From CAZSNT01 sp964607765 (GTDB lineage: Bacteria > Verrucomicrobiota > Lentisphaeria > Oligosphaerales > JABHEG01), in NCBI GenBank assembly GCA_964607765.1, contig CAZSNT010000012.1, positions 1-64,000 on the forward strand: a DNA stretch of 64,000 nucleotides, in the 5' to 3' direction. The position numbers and the translations under genes were made by a program. The notes below the pieces were generated by a model that made no database searches, was not told the DNA's origin, and saw only the letters and a list, made by a program, of their open reading frames with translations. Shown in pieces: positions 35,073 through 43,938 of this stretch; position 1 is the stretch's first letter, and each line of letters opens with the position of its first letter.

Positions 35073-35735
35073 ATGAATACCGAGATTGTCGGCGGGCCCG
35101 CCTTTGCTCACATCCACGTTGACCTGGAACCTGGCGAGAGCATCATCGCCGAGTCTGACGCCATGGCGAGCATGGCCGCGGACCTGGACATGCAAGCCAA
35201 GTTCAACGGTGGTTTTGTCAAGGCGATTTTCAAGAAGTTCCTCGGCGGCGAATCGCTGTTTGTGAACGTGTTCACTAACAACACGGACGGCGTACGGCGT
35301 GTGACACTTGTGCAGGCCACGCCCGGCGATATCGGCTCGCTGGAACTGGACGGCACGGATTACTGCTTCCAGCCCGGTGCATACATCGCTTCGACGTCAG
35401 GCGTGAAGCTGGGCGTGCAATGGGCCGGGTTCCGGTCGCTGATCGCACGCGAAGGGCTGTTCCGGCTGAGGGTGAGCGGCACGGGCACGGTGTTCTTCGG
35501 CGCCTTCGGTGCGTTGAAGCAGAAGGAGGTGCAGGGCGAGTACATCGTCGACACGAGCCATCTCGTGGCGTACGACCCGAGCATTCGCCTGCGTATCCAG
35601 CTTGCGGGCGGGATATTCTCCAGTCTGTTCGGCGGCGAGGGACTCGTGACCCGCTTGGAGGGGAACGGGGACGTTGTCATACAAACCCGCAGCCTGAGCG
35701 GCCTGGCGGGATGGTTGAACCCGAAACTCAGGTGA
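35073..35735 (+). CDS. AIM24/TIGR00266 family protein, copy 1
   Basis: 220 aa, soluble, all-beta. Family features are the repeated GGES(L/F)F segments (FLGGESLFVNVFT at about 56-68), VKLGVQWAGFRSL, and GEYIVDTSHLVAYD, ending with a Gly-rich strand (FSSLFGGEGLVTRLEGNG). AIM24 is named for a yeast mitochondrial inner-membrane protein; the bacterial members have no established biochemical role. The start follows GAGGTGAAGG. Two further paralogues follow directly. Confidence 0.85.
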   Translation: MNTEIVGGPAFAHIHVDLEPGESIIAESDAMASMAADLDMQAKFNGGFVKAIFKKFLGGESLFVNVFTNNTDGVRRVTLVQATPGDIGSLELDGTDYCFQPGAYIASTSGVKLGVQWAGFRSLIAREGLFRLRVSGTGTVFFGAFGALKQKEVQGEYIVDTSHLVAYDPSIRLRIQLAGGIFSSLFGGEGLVTRLEGNGDVVIQTRSLSGLAGWLNPKLR

Positions 35736-35739
35736 TGCC

Positions 35740-36420
35740 ATGAACGTAGAGATTGTTTGCGGACCCGGCAACGCGGCAGCCCAAGTCATGCTCGGGCCTG
35801 GCGAAGACTGCACGGCAGAAGGCGGCGCCATGATCGCCATGAGCGCTGACATGGATGTGCAGACGACCACGCACAAGAAGGGCGGCGGCGGGGTGTTGCG
35901 TGCAGCCAAGCGCATGCTGGCCGGCGAATCGTTCTTCCTGAACCACTACACGGCCGGCAGTGCGGGCGGACACCTGTGGCTCGCAGCCACGCTGGCCGGT
36001 GACATGACAGCCATCGATCTGGGGCAGGAAAGCCTCATCGTCCAGTCCGGGTCCTTCGTGGCCTGCGAGCCGGGCGTGGACATCGACATGGGGTGGCAGG
36101 GCTTCAAGTCGTTCCTTTCCGGCGAAAGCGTGTTCTGGCTCAACATGACGGGCCCTGGCAAGGTCGTGCTGAGTTCTTTCGGGGCAATCTACCCGGTCGA
36201 GGTCGATGGAGAATACATCGTCGACACCGGCCACATCGTGGCGTTCAACGAGACGCTCGACTTCAAGATAAGCAAGGCGGGCAAGAGCTGGGTGTCGTCC
36301 ATTCTGGGCGGCGAGGGGTTTGTGTGCAAGTTCCACGGCCAGGGAACGGTCTGGTGTCAGTCGCACAATGCCACTGGCTTCGGGCGTACGCTCGGCCCCA
36401 TGTTGCGGCCGAGATCCTGA
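35740..36420 (+). CDS. AIM24/TIGR00266 family protein, copy 2
   Basis: 226 aa, starting four bases after copy 1 ends. Same pattern: MLAGESFFLNHYTA, VDIDMGWQGFKSFLSGESVF, GEYIVDTGHIVAFNETLDF, FVCKFHGQGTVWCQSHN. It carries a His/Lys/Gly stretch near residue 46 (TTTHKKGGGG) absent from copy 1. Closely spaced, hence co-translated with copy 1. Function unknown; co-occurrence with an M48 protease suggests a membrane-associated role. Confidence 0.85.
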   Translation: MNVEIVCGPGNAAAQVMLGPGEDCTAEGGAMIAMSADMDVQTTTHKKGGGGVLRAAKRMLAGESFFLNHYTAGSAGGHLWLAATLAGDMTAIDLGQESLIVQSGSFVACEPGVDIDMGWQGFKSFLSGESVFWLNMTGPGKVVLSSFGAIYPVEVDGEYIVDTGHIVAFNETLDFKISKAGKSWVSSILGGEGFVCKFHGQGTVWCQSHNATGFGRTLGPMLRPRS

Positions 36421-36442
36421 ACGGGGGAATGGAGATAGAGCC

Positions 36443-37138
36443 ATGATCACCGAACAGCCGAACGAAGCAAGCGGTCTGCAGTACGAGATCGACTGCCGGC
36501 CCGATTTCAGTTTCCTGACCGTTCAGTTGCCCGCGGACGAGACGCTCAAGGTCGAGGCGTCCGCCATGGCGACGATGGACACCAACATCAACATGAAGAC
36601 CAAGCTCCGTGGCGGCCTGGGCCGGTTGCTGACGGGCGAGTCGATCTTCATCAACGAGTTTACGGCTCAGGGCGGCACGGGCGAAATCGGCATCGCTGCG
36701 CCCGCGTGCGGCGACTTGGAGCACGTGTACCTCGACGATGACATCATCTACCTGCAGAACTCCGCTTTCGTCGCTTCCGCCATGGACATCAATGTCGAGA
36801 CCAAATGGCAGGGCTTGGTCAAGGGCTTCTTCTCGGGTGAGTCGCTGTTCCTGATCCGCTGTCCCGGCACGGGCGATCTGTGGTTCAATACGTACGGCGC
36901 CCTGTTCCAGGTGGATGTCTCCGGCGCATACGTTGTGGACACCGGTCACATTGTGGCGTTCACGGACGGGCTGGAGTACGAGATCTCGCGGATCGGCGGC
37001 TACAAATCGCTGTTCTTCTCCGGTGAGGGCTTCGTCTGTCGCTTCTCGGGCGAGGGCAAAGTCTGGATCCAGACGCGGAAAGTCCCAGCTTTCGCCTCCT
37101 GGGTCCACCCCTACCGCCGCGTCAGGAAAAAAGGCTGA
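36443..37138 (+). CDS. AIM24/TIGR00266 family protein, copy 3
   Basis: 231 aa, start ATG 36443 preceded by GGAG at 9-base spacing. It has an N-terminal extension (MITEQPNEASGLQYEI) relative to the other two. Core motifs: LLTGESIFINEFTA, INVETKWQGLVKGFFSGES, GAYVVDTGHIVAFTDGLEYEI, FVCRFSGEGKVWIQTR. Last gene of the M48-AIM24 cluster; the next genes are on the opposite strand after 161 bp. Confidence 0.85.
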   Translation: MITEQPNEASGLQYEIDCRPDFSFLTVQLPADETLKVEASAMATMDTNINMKTKLRGGLGRLLTGESIFINEFTAQGGTGEIGIAAPACGDLEHVYLDDDIIYLQNSAFVASAMDINVETKWQGLVKGFFSGESLFLIRCPGTGDLWFNTYGALFQVDVSGAYVVDTGHIVAFTDGLEYEISRIGGYKSLFFSGEGFVCRFSGEGKVWIQTRKVPAFASWVHPYRRVRKKG

Positions 37139-37170
37139 CGCGGGCGGAGGCAGGCCACAGTCGATCTGTG

Positions 37171-37284
37171 TCACCGGCGGCTGAACAGGGGGCTGCAGGT
37201 GTCACGAGTCGACTGTTCCGCAGAAGCGCAGTGCCCCATCAAGAGCAACACCGTTGCGCTCAAGCCAAGCCATCTTGCCGTCAT
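37171..37284 (-). pseudogene. Signal-peptide stump of a DUF4838-like gene
   Basis: A 37-codon frame starting ATG (37284) with GGAG six bases upstream. MTARWLGLSATVLLLMGHCA closely matches the N-terminus of the intact DUF4838 gene at 46326 (MTARRFGLSVAALVTMGFWG), and the ribosome binding site and leader DNA match as well. After the signal peptide the frame ends at once. It lies 15 bp downstream of the GH94 stop. I read it as the remnant of a deleted paralogue left by duplication and decay. Confidence 0.6.
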
Positions 37285-37299
37285 TGCGGTCTCCAGAGC

Positions 37300-39666
37300 C
37301 TATCCCATGATTGCCACGACACCCACGGTCTGCCCTGATTCGGCCAGCGGCAGCGGGTGGGTGGGATCGACCGCTTTGCCGTCCACCTCAAGCTGAGCCA
37401 GACCCTTTTGAGCGCCGTCTGGGTTTTTCACAGTGATGTCGTAGACCGCGCCGCGGAACTGGCGCCGCACCCGGAACCCGTCCCACTCGGCCGGAATACA
37501 CGGGTCGATCCGCAGTCCGTCCCAATCCGGGCGAATGCCGAGGATGTGGTGGGTCATGGTGTGGTACGTCCAGCTCACTGTTCCGCTGAGCCAGGGAAGG
37601 CGCGAGGCGCCGAACCGGCGTGAGTGCTTCCCGTGCGTTGACTGCGCGTGCACGTACGGCTCGATCTGGCGGATCTCGGCGCGGTCGTTGTAAGCCGCGG
37701 GCAGGAAGGCGCGCAGGTACTCGTAGGCGCGCTCGGAGCGGCCCAGCTTGGTTTCGGCAATGACCGCCCAGCTCTGCGGGTGACAGAAGATGCCGGCGTT
37801 CTCCTTCATGGAGGGATTGTAAAGGGCCGCGCGCACGGTGTCCACCGGCGTTTTGCGGTAGGGCGGGTCGCAGAGAGCGATGCCGTAGGGGGTCGCCAGG
37901 CGTTCGTGCACGGCGTCCATGGCCGAATGGGCCTGCTCGGGGCTGGCCGCGCCGCTGAGCACGGCCCAGGATTGCGAGTTAAGCCAAATCTCACCTTCTT
38001 CGTTGCGACAGCTGCCGATCACTTCGCCGTCTTCAGAGAAGGCGCGGACAAACCAGGCGCCGTCCCAGGCATGTTCGTCGATATCCTGATCGAGTTGGCG
38101 CAGGTGTTCGCCGGCCCAGGCGGCCTCGTCCTCTTGGCCGCGGAGTTCGCAGATTTCCACGTAGGTGGTAAAGGCGAAGCGGAGTTGGAAAGCGAGGAAG
38201 AGGCTTTCGCCCCGCGGCCCGAGGTTGAGGGTGTCATTCCAGTCGGCAAGCAAGCCGCAGGGCAGCCCATGCGCACCGCAATGATCCAAGTTGAACTGGA
38301 GTGCCTGTTTCAGGTGTCCGAGGACGGTGGCTTCGCCCTGGTCCGCGTAGGGCAGGACTCTGTCAAGGAACGCGAGGTCACCGGTCTCCTTGACGTAGGC
38401 CGGGACGGTATTGAAAAGCCACAGACAGTCGTCGCCACGATGCTCTTCGACGGGGATGAGTTCTTCGTGGCCGGGCCGATGCTCGAAGGGTTTGACGACG
38501 GGCATGGCGCCGCCGTGCGAGTACTGACCGGTGAGCATGAGTTCAAGCCGGCTGTGGGCCTCTTCCGGGATCATGGGCAGGACACCGAGCAGGTCCTGCA
38601 CGGTGTCGCGGTAGCCGAGGCCGTCGCGGGCGCCGGCATACACAAGGCTGGCGGCACGCGACCAGGCAAACGTGATGAGACTGTTGTAGGCGTTCCAGAC
38701 GTTGACCATATGGTCGAGATCGGCATCGGGAGTCTCTGCAACGACAGCACCCAGGCGGGCATGCCAGTGGGATTTGAGCACATCCAGGGCATCGCGCGCA
38801 GCCGCCACTGTCGGGAGTTCAGCGAGAGCGGCCTGGCCCGCGGCGTCCGCAGCGCCGACGCCGAAGAGCACCATGAGCTCGCGCGATTCCCCGGGCGGCA
38901 GGAGCAAGTCGCTCTGGAGGGCGCCGCAGCCGTTGTCGCCGTGAGCGAGGCTACCGGTACAGGTCCCGGTCTCGACAGCGAGAGGGTTGCTGTAGGCACG
39001 GTAAGGGCCGATGAACGCGTCGAGGTCCGAGTCGAAGCCTGTCACGTCGGCACCGACCAGGCCGAAGAAGCGGTAGTAGGCGTCGGGCAGGTGTGTGTTG
39101 ATACCGTGGTTGAGGAGGCGTCCGTCAAAGCTGCAGTCGACGAGATATTGGGAGTACTGGAGGTTGCGGGTATCCTGATCGACGATGGGGTGGTTGCTGA
39201 TCTCGAGGAAGCTGAAGACGCTCAGCTTGCGCGGGCGGTCGCTGTGGTTGGTGACCTTCAGGATCCAGCATTCGTAGTGGCGTTCGAGAGGGACGAAGTA
39301 GGTGGTTTCGGACTCGATCTCGGCATACCGAGATGTGACCGTGGTGTAGGCCGTACCATGACGGCACTCGCTGCGGTAATCGTCCAGCGACTTGGCGACG
39401 GGCTGCCAGGTGGTGGACCAGTAGTCACCGGTGTCGCGATCCCGCAGATAGATGTAGCGTCCCGGCTGATCCATGGGGGTGTGGTTGAAGTGCAGGCGGG
39501 TGAGACGACCCCGGGCGCTGGACTGGTAGAACGAGTAACCGCCGCCGTTGTTGGTAACGATGGCACCGTAAGTGGTGTCGCCCAGGTAGTTTGACCACGG
39601 GCGCGGGGTATCCGGCCGAGTGATCACGTATTCGCGGGCGTCGTCGTCAAAGTAGCCGTACTGCAT
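37300..39666 (-). CDS. GH94 family disaccharide phosphorylase (first copy)
   Basis: 788 aa, cytoplasmic. The N-terminus YFDDDAREYVITRPDTPRPW is the hallmark of the cellobiose/chitobiose-phosphorylase group. ADWND at about 474-478 holds the GH94 proton donor region; GYRDTVQDLLG and the C-terminal GLRIDPCIPAEWDGF complete the (alpha/alpha)6 enzyme. GH94 enzymes cleave beta-glucosidic disaccharides with phosphate, giving alpha-glucose-1-phosphate-type products. ATG 39666 is used (AAAGGA, 7-base spacing); an ATG six bases upstream is too close. Compared with the copy at 40719 it lacks FF in the N-terminal active-site loop (TTYGAIV against DDFFGLC) and has a shorter domain before ADWND, so specificity may differ. 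It lies downstream of a truncated sulfatase. Confidence 0.85.
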   Translation of the reverse strand: MQYGYFDDDAREYVITRPDTPRPWSNYLGDTTYGAIVTNNGGGYSFYQSSARGRLTRLHFNHTPMDQPGRYIYLRDRDTGDYWSTTWQPVAKSLDDYRSECRHGTAYTTVTSRYAEIESETTYFVPLERHYECWILKVTNHSDRPRKLSVFSFLEISNHPIVDQDTRNLQYSQYLVDCSFDGRLLNHGINTHLPDAYYRFFGLVGADVTGFDSDLDAFIGPYRAYSNPLAVETGTCTGSLAHGDNGCGALQSDLLLPPGESRELMVLFGVGAADAAGQAALAELPTVAAARDALDVLKSHWHARLGAVVAETPDADLDHMVNVWNAYNSLITFAWSRAASLVYAGARDGLGYRDTVQDLLGVLPMIPEEAHSRLELMLTGQYSHGGAMPVVKPFEHRPGHEELIPVEEHRGDDCLWLFNTVPAYVKETGDLAFLDRVLPYADQGEATVLGHLKQALQFNLDHCGAHGLPCGLLADWNDTLNLGPRGESLFLAFQLRFAFTTYVEICELRGQEDEAAWAGEHLRQLDQDIDEHAWDGAWFVRAFSEDGEVIGSCRNEEGEIWLNSQSWAVLSGAASPEQAHSAMDAVHERLATPYGIALCDPPYRKTPVDTVRAALYNPSMKENAGIFCHPQSWAVIAETKLGRSERAYEYLRAFLPAAYNDRAEIRQIEPYVHAQSTHGKHSRRFGASRLPWLSGTVSWTYHTMTHHILGIRPDWDGLRIDPCIPAEWDGFRVRRQFRGAVYDITVKNPDGAQKGLAQLEVDGKAVDPTHPLPLAESGQTVGVVAIMG

Positions 39667-39754
39667 GGTCATGTCCTTTCCAAGATGGCGGCTTTGAGTG
39701 CCGCACATGGTCGTTTCCGGTGTTAGATGTATGGGCTCCGCTGAGCACCTGTGC

Positions 39755-40585
39755 TCAATACGTCTTCGGAGGGTGAACGGGGCCGGATGACGCCATCCAC
39801 CGCGTAACCGCTTTGCGCATGCGTTCGGTCACTTCCGGATGTTCACTGGCCACGTTCTTCATCTCCCACGGGTCTGTCTCACGATCGTAGAGGATCTCGA
39901 GACCCTCGCTGACGATGTAACGGTAGCGAGGACCGGTGGCTGCCTGGGCCCCGAGGATTTCTGAGAAGGCGTATGTTCTACCATTGGTCTCTTTCCCTTC
40001 CAGCAACGGGACGATACTGAATCCGTTCTTTGCCGCCTGGTTCGGTTCTGCAACGCCAGCCAGTTCAAAGGTGGTCGGCACCAAATCCATCAGTTCCATC
40101 GGGTGGGGAAGATGCCCGTTGCGGTAGAATCCGAGGTTGTGCGAATACAGGTTGGTCAGCAACCCGTTGCGCGAGGGCCCGCACATGGGCGCCTGACAGA
40201 CCGCGTTGGGAAAGTGGACCCCACGGGTGGCCAGGCGGTCCAGATTCGGCGTCAGCCCGAACCCATCACCCAGCTTGTTCATGAAACGCGGCATCAGGTC
40301 GTCCGCCTCGACCCAGATGATGTTGGGTTTGTTGGCTGACTTGATGACGCCCGCAAGTTCGCCAGAGGCGTTGCGGGCCTTGTCGGGGTTGATGCCCAGT
40401 TCCTTGGCGGGGACCCCCAACACATCCTCGCGGTGACGCTGAAACCGCAGCCCCGTATTTGTGCGCGTCACGTACTTGGCCCCCAGTGTCTGAATGCGGC
40501 TGTCGTGGGCAGGGATTGACTGCTTGGCAAACCCGGGGGACAGCGCGAGCACGTTGAGCAGGATTGTGATTGTGAGCCGTCGCAT
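39755..40585 (-). pseudogene. Sulfatase with large in-frame internal deletion
   Basis: 276 codons, open throughout. Residues about 86-159 and 160-276 match the N- and C-terminal parts of the intact sulfatase at 46350-47795 almost exactly, but about 240 residues between NGHL and HPMEL are absent. The formylglycine motif CGPSR (135-139) remains, while the GKSH and PHGP active-site segments and the metal-binding DHS region are lost, so activity is very unlikely. Residues 1-85 (signal peptide plus FAKQSIPAHDSRIQTLG...) are unrelated to the intact copy. The start ATG 40585 has AGAAGG at six bases. It could still be expressed as a short secreted protein. Confidence 0.75.
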
Positions 40586-40681
40586 GTTGTGCCTTCTCGT
40601 CATTCGCTATCCGTCGTTCAGTCCGATATGACAGTGTCGGTTGGCAGCATCACCAGAATCCTGGCAAGGCGCATTGCCCCA

Positions 40682-40707
40682 GGCCGGCCGCCGCCGCGCC
40701 GCCGGCC
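40682..40707 (-). terminator. GC-rich hairpin after GH94 gene, possible terminator
   Basis: GGCCGGC and GCCGGCC arms separated by 12 bp, 12 bp beyond the GH94 stop at 40719. There is no T-run, so it could equally be a 3' mRNA-stabilising hairpin. Confidence 0.3.
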
Positions 40708-40718
40708 AGACGTTGTGG

Positions 40719-43169
40719 TCAGGCGGTGGTGAGGGTGGCCTCGACCTGGACAGTCGTTCCCGACGGGGCAACTGGAATGCTATTGCCGGGAACGCTGCGC
40801 CCGTCGATGCGGAGTTCGCAGATGCCGCGGCGGCAGTGATGCGGATTGCGCACCGTGATGTGGTAGGTCGCGCCGCGGAAGCGGCGGGTCACGGTGAAGC
40901 CGTCCCAGTCTGCGGGGATGCACGGATCGATGCGCAACCCGTCGAAGTCGGGGCGGATGCCAAGGAAGCCGTGGCTGACCGACAGAAATGTCCAAGCCGC
41001 CGTTCCGGTGAGCCAGGAGTTCTTGGCTTCGCCGGGCGTCGCGGCGTCTTTGCCGGCGATCATCTGGGCGTAGACGTAGGGCTCGCAGCGGTAGATATCG
41101 AAGTCGGTTCTGGCGGCGGGGCAGATGCTCAAGTAGTAATCGTAGGCGCGCTCGGCTTGGCCGCGTTCGAGGAGAGCAAGCTGCACCCAAGGGTTGTTGT
41201 GGCAGAAGACGCCGGCGTTCTCTTTGTAGCCTGGCGGGTAGCTCGAGACCTCGCCGAGCTCCAGGTGGTAGGTCGCATAGGGCGGTTGCTGGAGGACGCA
41301 GCCATGGGGGGTAAAGAGGTGTTCGTGGACGCTGTCGAGGGCCTTGTCGGCGCGACCGTTGTCCTGACCGGCGCCGCCCAGCAGGCACCAGCCCTGGCTC
41401 TCGATGTAGATCCGCCCCTCTGCGGAGTCCGCAGCGCCGATGGGCTGGCCGGCGGCGTCATAGGCGCGGCGGTACCAGGCGCCGTCCCAGCCATGTTCTT
41501 CGACGGCGGCGAGCATCTGCGCATGGTCCCGATCTGCGGAGTCCGCAAGGGTTGGGCGGTCGAGATGACGGTAAAGGGCGGCCATGTCGCGACAGGCGTA
41601 GAGGAAGAGGCCGGCGATCATGAGCGATTCGGCAGTTCGGTCGTCGGCGCTGTGGGCGGCGGTCTGGAAGGACTCGTTGGGCTCGGTAGAGAAGCAGTTG
41701 AGGTTGAGGCAGTCGTTCCAGTCGGCATGACCGATGAGGGGGAGGCCGTGCGGGCCTTGGTTGTCGAGAGTGAAGCGAAGGCTGAGCTGGAGGTGGTCCA
41801 GGAGAGTGGCAGTCTTAGCGTCGGCAGGCTCGTCGGCATAGCCGATGACTGCGTCCAGGATGGCCGTGTCGCCGGTCTCGCGAATGTAGGCGCAGGTGGA
41901 GAGGATGAGCCAGAGGTGGTCGTCCATGAAGCCGCTGCCGATCTCCGCGTTGCCCTGCTTGGTGAGGGGCTGGTATTGGTGGAAGCAGGCGCCGCTGGAC
42001 TCCTGGGTGGCAGCAATGTCGAGGATGCGCTCGCGCGCGCGCTCGGGGATGATGTGCACGAAACCGAGCAGGTCCTGGTTGCTGTCGCGATAGCCCATGC
42101 CGCGGCCAATGCCGGTCTCGTACATGCTGGCGGCGCGACTGAGGTTGAACGTGGCCATGCACTGGACTTGGTTCCAGGTGTTGGCCATGCGCATCATGGG
42201 CGCGGACGGGCAGTTGACCTGGAAGGCTGACAGGAGGTCGTCCCAGCGCGCGCGCAGAGAGTCGAAAGCAGCATCGACGGCGCGCGGGTCGGTATAGCGC
42301 TGGAGCAGCGCTTGGCCCTTGGTCTTGTTGAGACTGCCGTCGGGAGCGAATTTGGGCGTGTCCGGGTCTTGCTCAATGTAGGCGAGTACGAAGGCGAAGG
42401 AGGCGGTTTCGCGGGGGGCCAGGGAGAGCTTGAGGTGGTGGGAACCGATGGGGTTCCAGCCGTGGGCGATGCTGTTGGTCGCGGCGCCGCGTTGGACCGC
42501 GCGCGGTTCATGGAGGCCGTTGTGGGGGCCAAGGAAGGCGTCGCGATCCGTGTCGAAGCCTGCCGTCTCGGCGGTGCAGGCGAAGAGGGTGTAGTGGTCG
42601 CGACGTTCGCGATACTCGGTGGTGTGGTAGACGACGCTCGCATCCACTTCAACCTGGCCGATGGAGTAGGTGCGCTGGTAGTTGGTCATGTCGTTGAGCG
42701 CTTCGTAGAAGCAGAACTCGACGTAGGAGAAGAGGTCCAGATCCTTGGCGACCGACGAAGCGTTGCGGATCTCGACAGACCAGATCTCGGCGGTTTCGCC
42801 GGGTGGAACGAAGAAGCGCAGGGAGACTTCGACGCCGTTCTTGGCGCTGGCGATGTGCGTGTAGCCGGGACCGACGCGACACTCGTAGGCATCCAGCGGA
42901 GTCTTGGTGGGTTTCCAGCCGGGGTTCCAGATGCAGTCTCCGTCCCGGATGTAGAGATAGCGCCCGTTGTTGTCGGCTGGGATGTCGTTGTAGCGATAGC
43001 GGGTGAGCCGGCGCAGCTTGGCGTCGCGATAGAAGGTGTAGCCGCCGCCGGTGTTGGTGCAGAGACCGAAGAAGTCGTCCTGGCCCAGGTAATTGAGCCA
43101 GGGCAGGGGCGTGTCGGGGCGAGTGATGACGTATTCGCGGGCGTCGTCGTCGAAGGAGCCGTATTGCAT
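40719..43169 (-). CDS. GH94 family disaccharide phosphorylase (second copy)
   Basis: 816 aa, cytoplasmic. FDDDAREYVITRPDTPLPWL, DDFFGLCTNTGGGYTFYRDA, RYRYNDIPADNNGRYLYIRD and GHADWNDCLNLN (about 480-491) match canonical cellobiose-phosphorylase-like GH94 enzymes more closely than the neighbouring copy. Reaction: reversible phosphorolysis of a beta-linked disaccharide; the sugar cannot be read from sequence. ATG 43169 is chosen with GAGGT eight bases upstream; the frame extends to 43238 without a site. Followed on the same strand by the truncated sulfatase and the other GH94, which may share a transcript. Confidence 0.88.
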   Translation of the reverse strand: MQYGSFDDDAREYVITRPDTPLPWLNYLGQDDFFGLCTNTGGGYTFYRDAKLRRLTRYRYNDIPADNNGRYLYIRDGDCIWNPGWKPTKTPLDAYECRVGPGYTHIASAKNGVEVSLRFFVPPGETAEIWSVEIRNASSVAKDLDLFSYVEFCFYEALNDMTNYQRTYSIGQVEVDASVVYHTTEYRERRDHYTLFACTAETAGFDTDRDAFLGPHNGLHEPRAVQRGAATNSIAHGWNPIGSHHLKLSLAPRETASFAFVLAYIEQDPDTPKFAPDGSLNKTKGQALLQRYTDPRAVDAAFDSLRARWDDLLSAFQVNCPSAPMMRMANTWNQVQCMATFNLSRAASMYETGIGRGMGYRDSNQDLLGFVHIIPERARERILDIAATQESSGACFHQYQPLTKQGNAEIGSGFMDDHLWLILSTCAYIRETGDTAILDAVIGYADEPADAKTATLLDHLQLSLRFTLDNQGPHGLPLIGHADWNDCLNLNCFSTEPNESFQTAAHSADDRTAESLMIAGLFLYACRDMAALYRHLDRPTLADSADRDHAQMLAAVEEHGWDGAWYRRAYDAAGQPIGAADSAEGRIYIESQGWCLLGGAGQDNGRADKALDSVHEHLFTPHGCVLQQPPYATYHLELGEVSSYPPGYKENAGVFCHNNPWVQLALLERGQAERAYDYYLSICPAARTDFDIYRCEPYVYAQMIAGKDAATPGEAKNSWLTGTAAWTFLSVSHGFLGIRPDFDGLRIDPCIPADWDGFTVTRRFRGATYHITVRNPHHCRRGICELRIDGRSVPGNSIPVAPSGTTVQVEATLTTA

Positions 43170-43237
43170 GGCATGAGACCTCGTTTGGGGGAGATTCGCG
43201 CGTCCTGTACTATGATCACAGCCCCTCACCTTGTGCA

Positions 43238-43431
43238 ATGCACCCGGTCACTGCATTTCGGCATTTCGGCATTGAGAGAAAGCAGTTCGTCGAGGCTGCG
43301 CTGCTGGGTGTAGGGCTGGCGATCGATCGGGGAAGCGGTTTGATCCAGAGCATCAACCGGGGCGGGACCTCGCTGCCGCTTGTGGGGCCAACACAGGTCG
43401 CCCCAACATCCTCTTCATCCTGACCGATGAC
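43238..43431 (+). pseudogene. Frameshifted N-terminal relic of a sulfatase
   Basis: From ATG 43238 the frame reads IERKQFVEAALLGVGLA, resembling a Tat-type signal. About 130 bp later, in another frame (43399-43431), it reads RPNILFILTDD, the hallmark first strand of type I sulfatases, preceded by AACGANTG. Stops follow soon after. The order signal, then RPNILFILTDD, is exactly that of secreted sulfatases, so this is a broken 5' end. It lies in the 769-bp gap between 43170 and 43938. Confidence 0.5.
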
Positions 43432-43563
43432 ATCGTGTCACGACAACCGGTTCGACTATGAGAGTGTCCCCCCGTTTCTGTCGGCCTCGATCCGCCACTG
43501 TTCGGTGGGGTTTCAACGGCTGAAACGATGGGTTCGACCCCCGAAACGTCATGGCCACTGTAG

Positions 43564-43812
43564 TCAATCTGACGTTGGTTCTGGCACAACGCAGGCTTGG
43601 CAAAGACGACCAGCAGAGCGCCTGAGAACAGACTCGGTAGCCATGCTGCGGTCCTCGAAGACAAACGTCGCTGCTGTTTCACTTCCGCCTCCCGTCCCTG
43701 GTTTTCTGATTCTCTTCACGGCTTGATTGGCCAAAGAGTGCTTGTCTCCTCCGTTCGTGCGTGCGCCAGCCACAATGCAGATTGCCAAAGCGGAAACGAC
43801 GATCCGGTCCAT
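43564..43812 (-). pseudogene. Possible truncated secreted-protein gene
   Basis: 82 codons starting ATG 43812, preceded by AGAAGG and AGAGG. MDRIVVSALAICIVAGA looks like a signal peptide; the next 40 residues (NGGDKHSLANQAVKRIRKPG) are plausible, but the frame then becomes Arg-rich and stops. It lies downstream of the DUF4838 gene on the same strand. It resembles the other start-site stumps in this window. No family recognised. Bases between here and 43431, and 43813-43938, show nothing clear. Confidence 0.3.
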
Positions 43813-43938
43813 ACCTTCTGCCTCTTACTGCACCGTCACTGTGACCGCCGCGCCGGCGGAGCATCTGCCGCCGGTCACTTGGTGAACACCTCACGGGCAA
43901 CATACGGAGACTACAGTCCCTTGCTCTGCTCCCAGGAG

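Noticed and set aside
37648..39594. 648-codon plus-strand open frame
   Set aside because: Opposite the GH94 gene, whose minus-strand motifs are unambiguous.
43353..43682. 109-codon minus-strand frame with a hydrophobic N-terminus
   Set aside because: The hydrophobic stretch has no ribosome binding site, overlaps the sulfatase relic, and the rest is low-quality sequence; not separable from chance.
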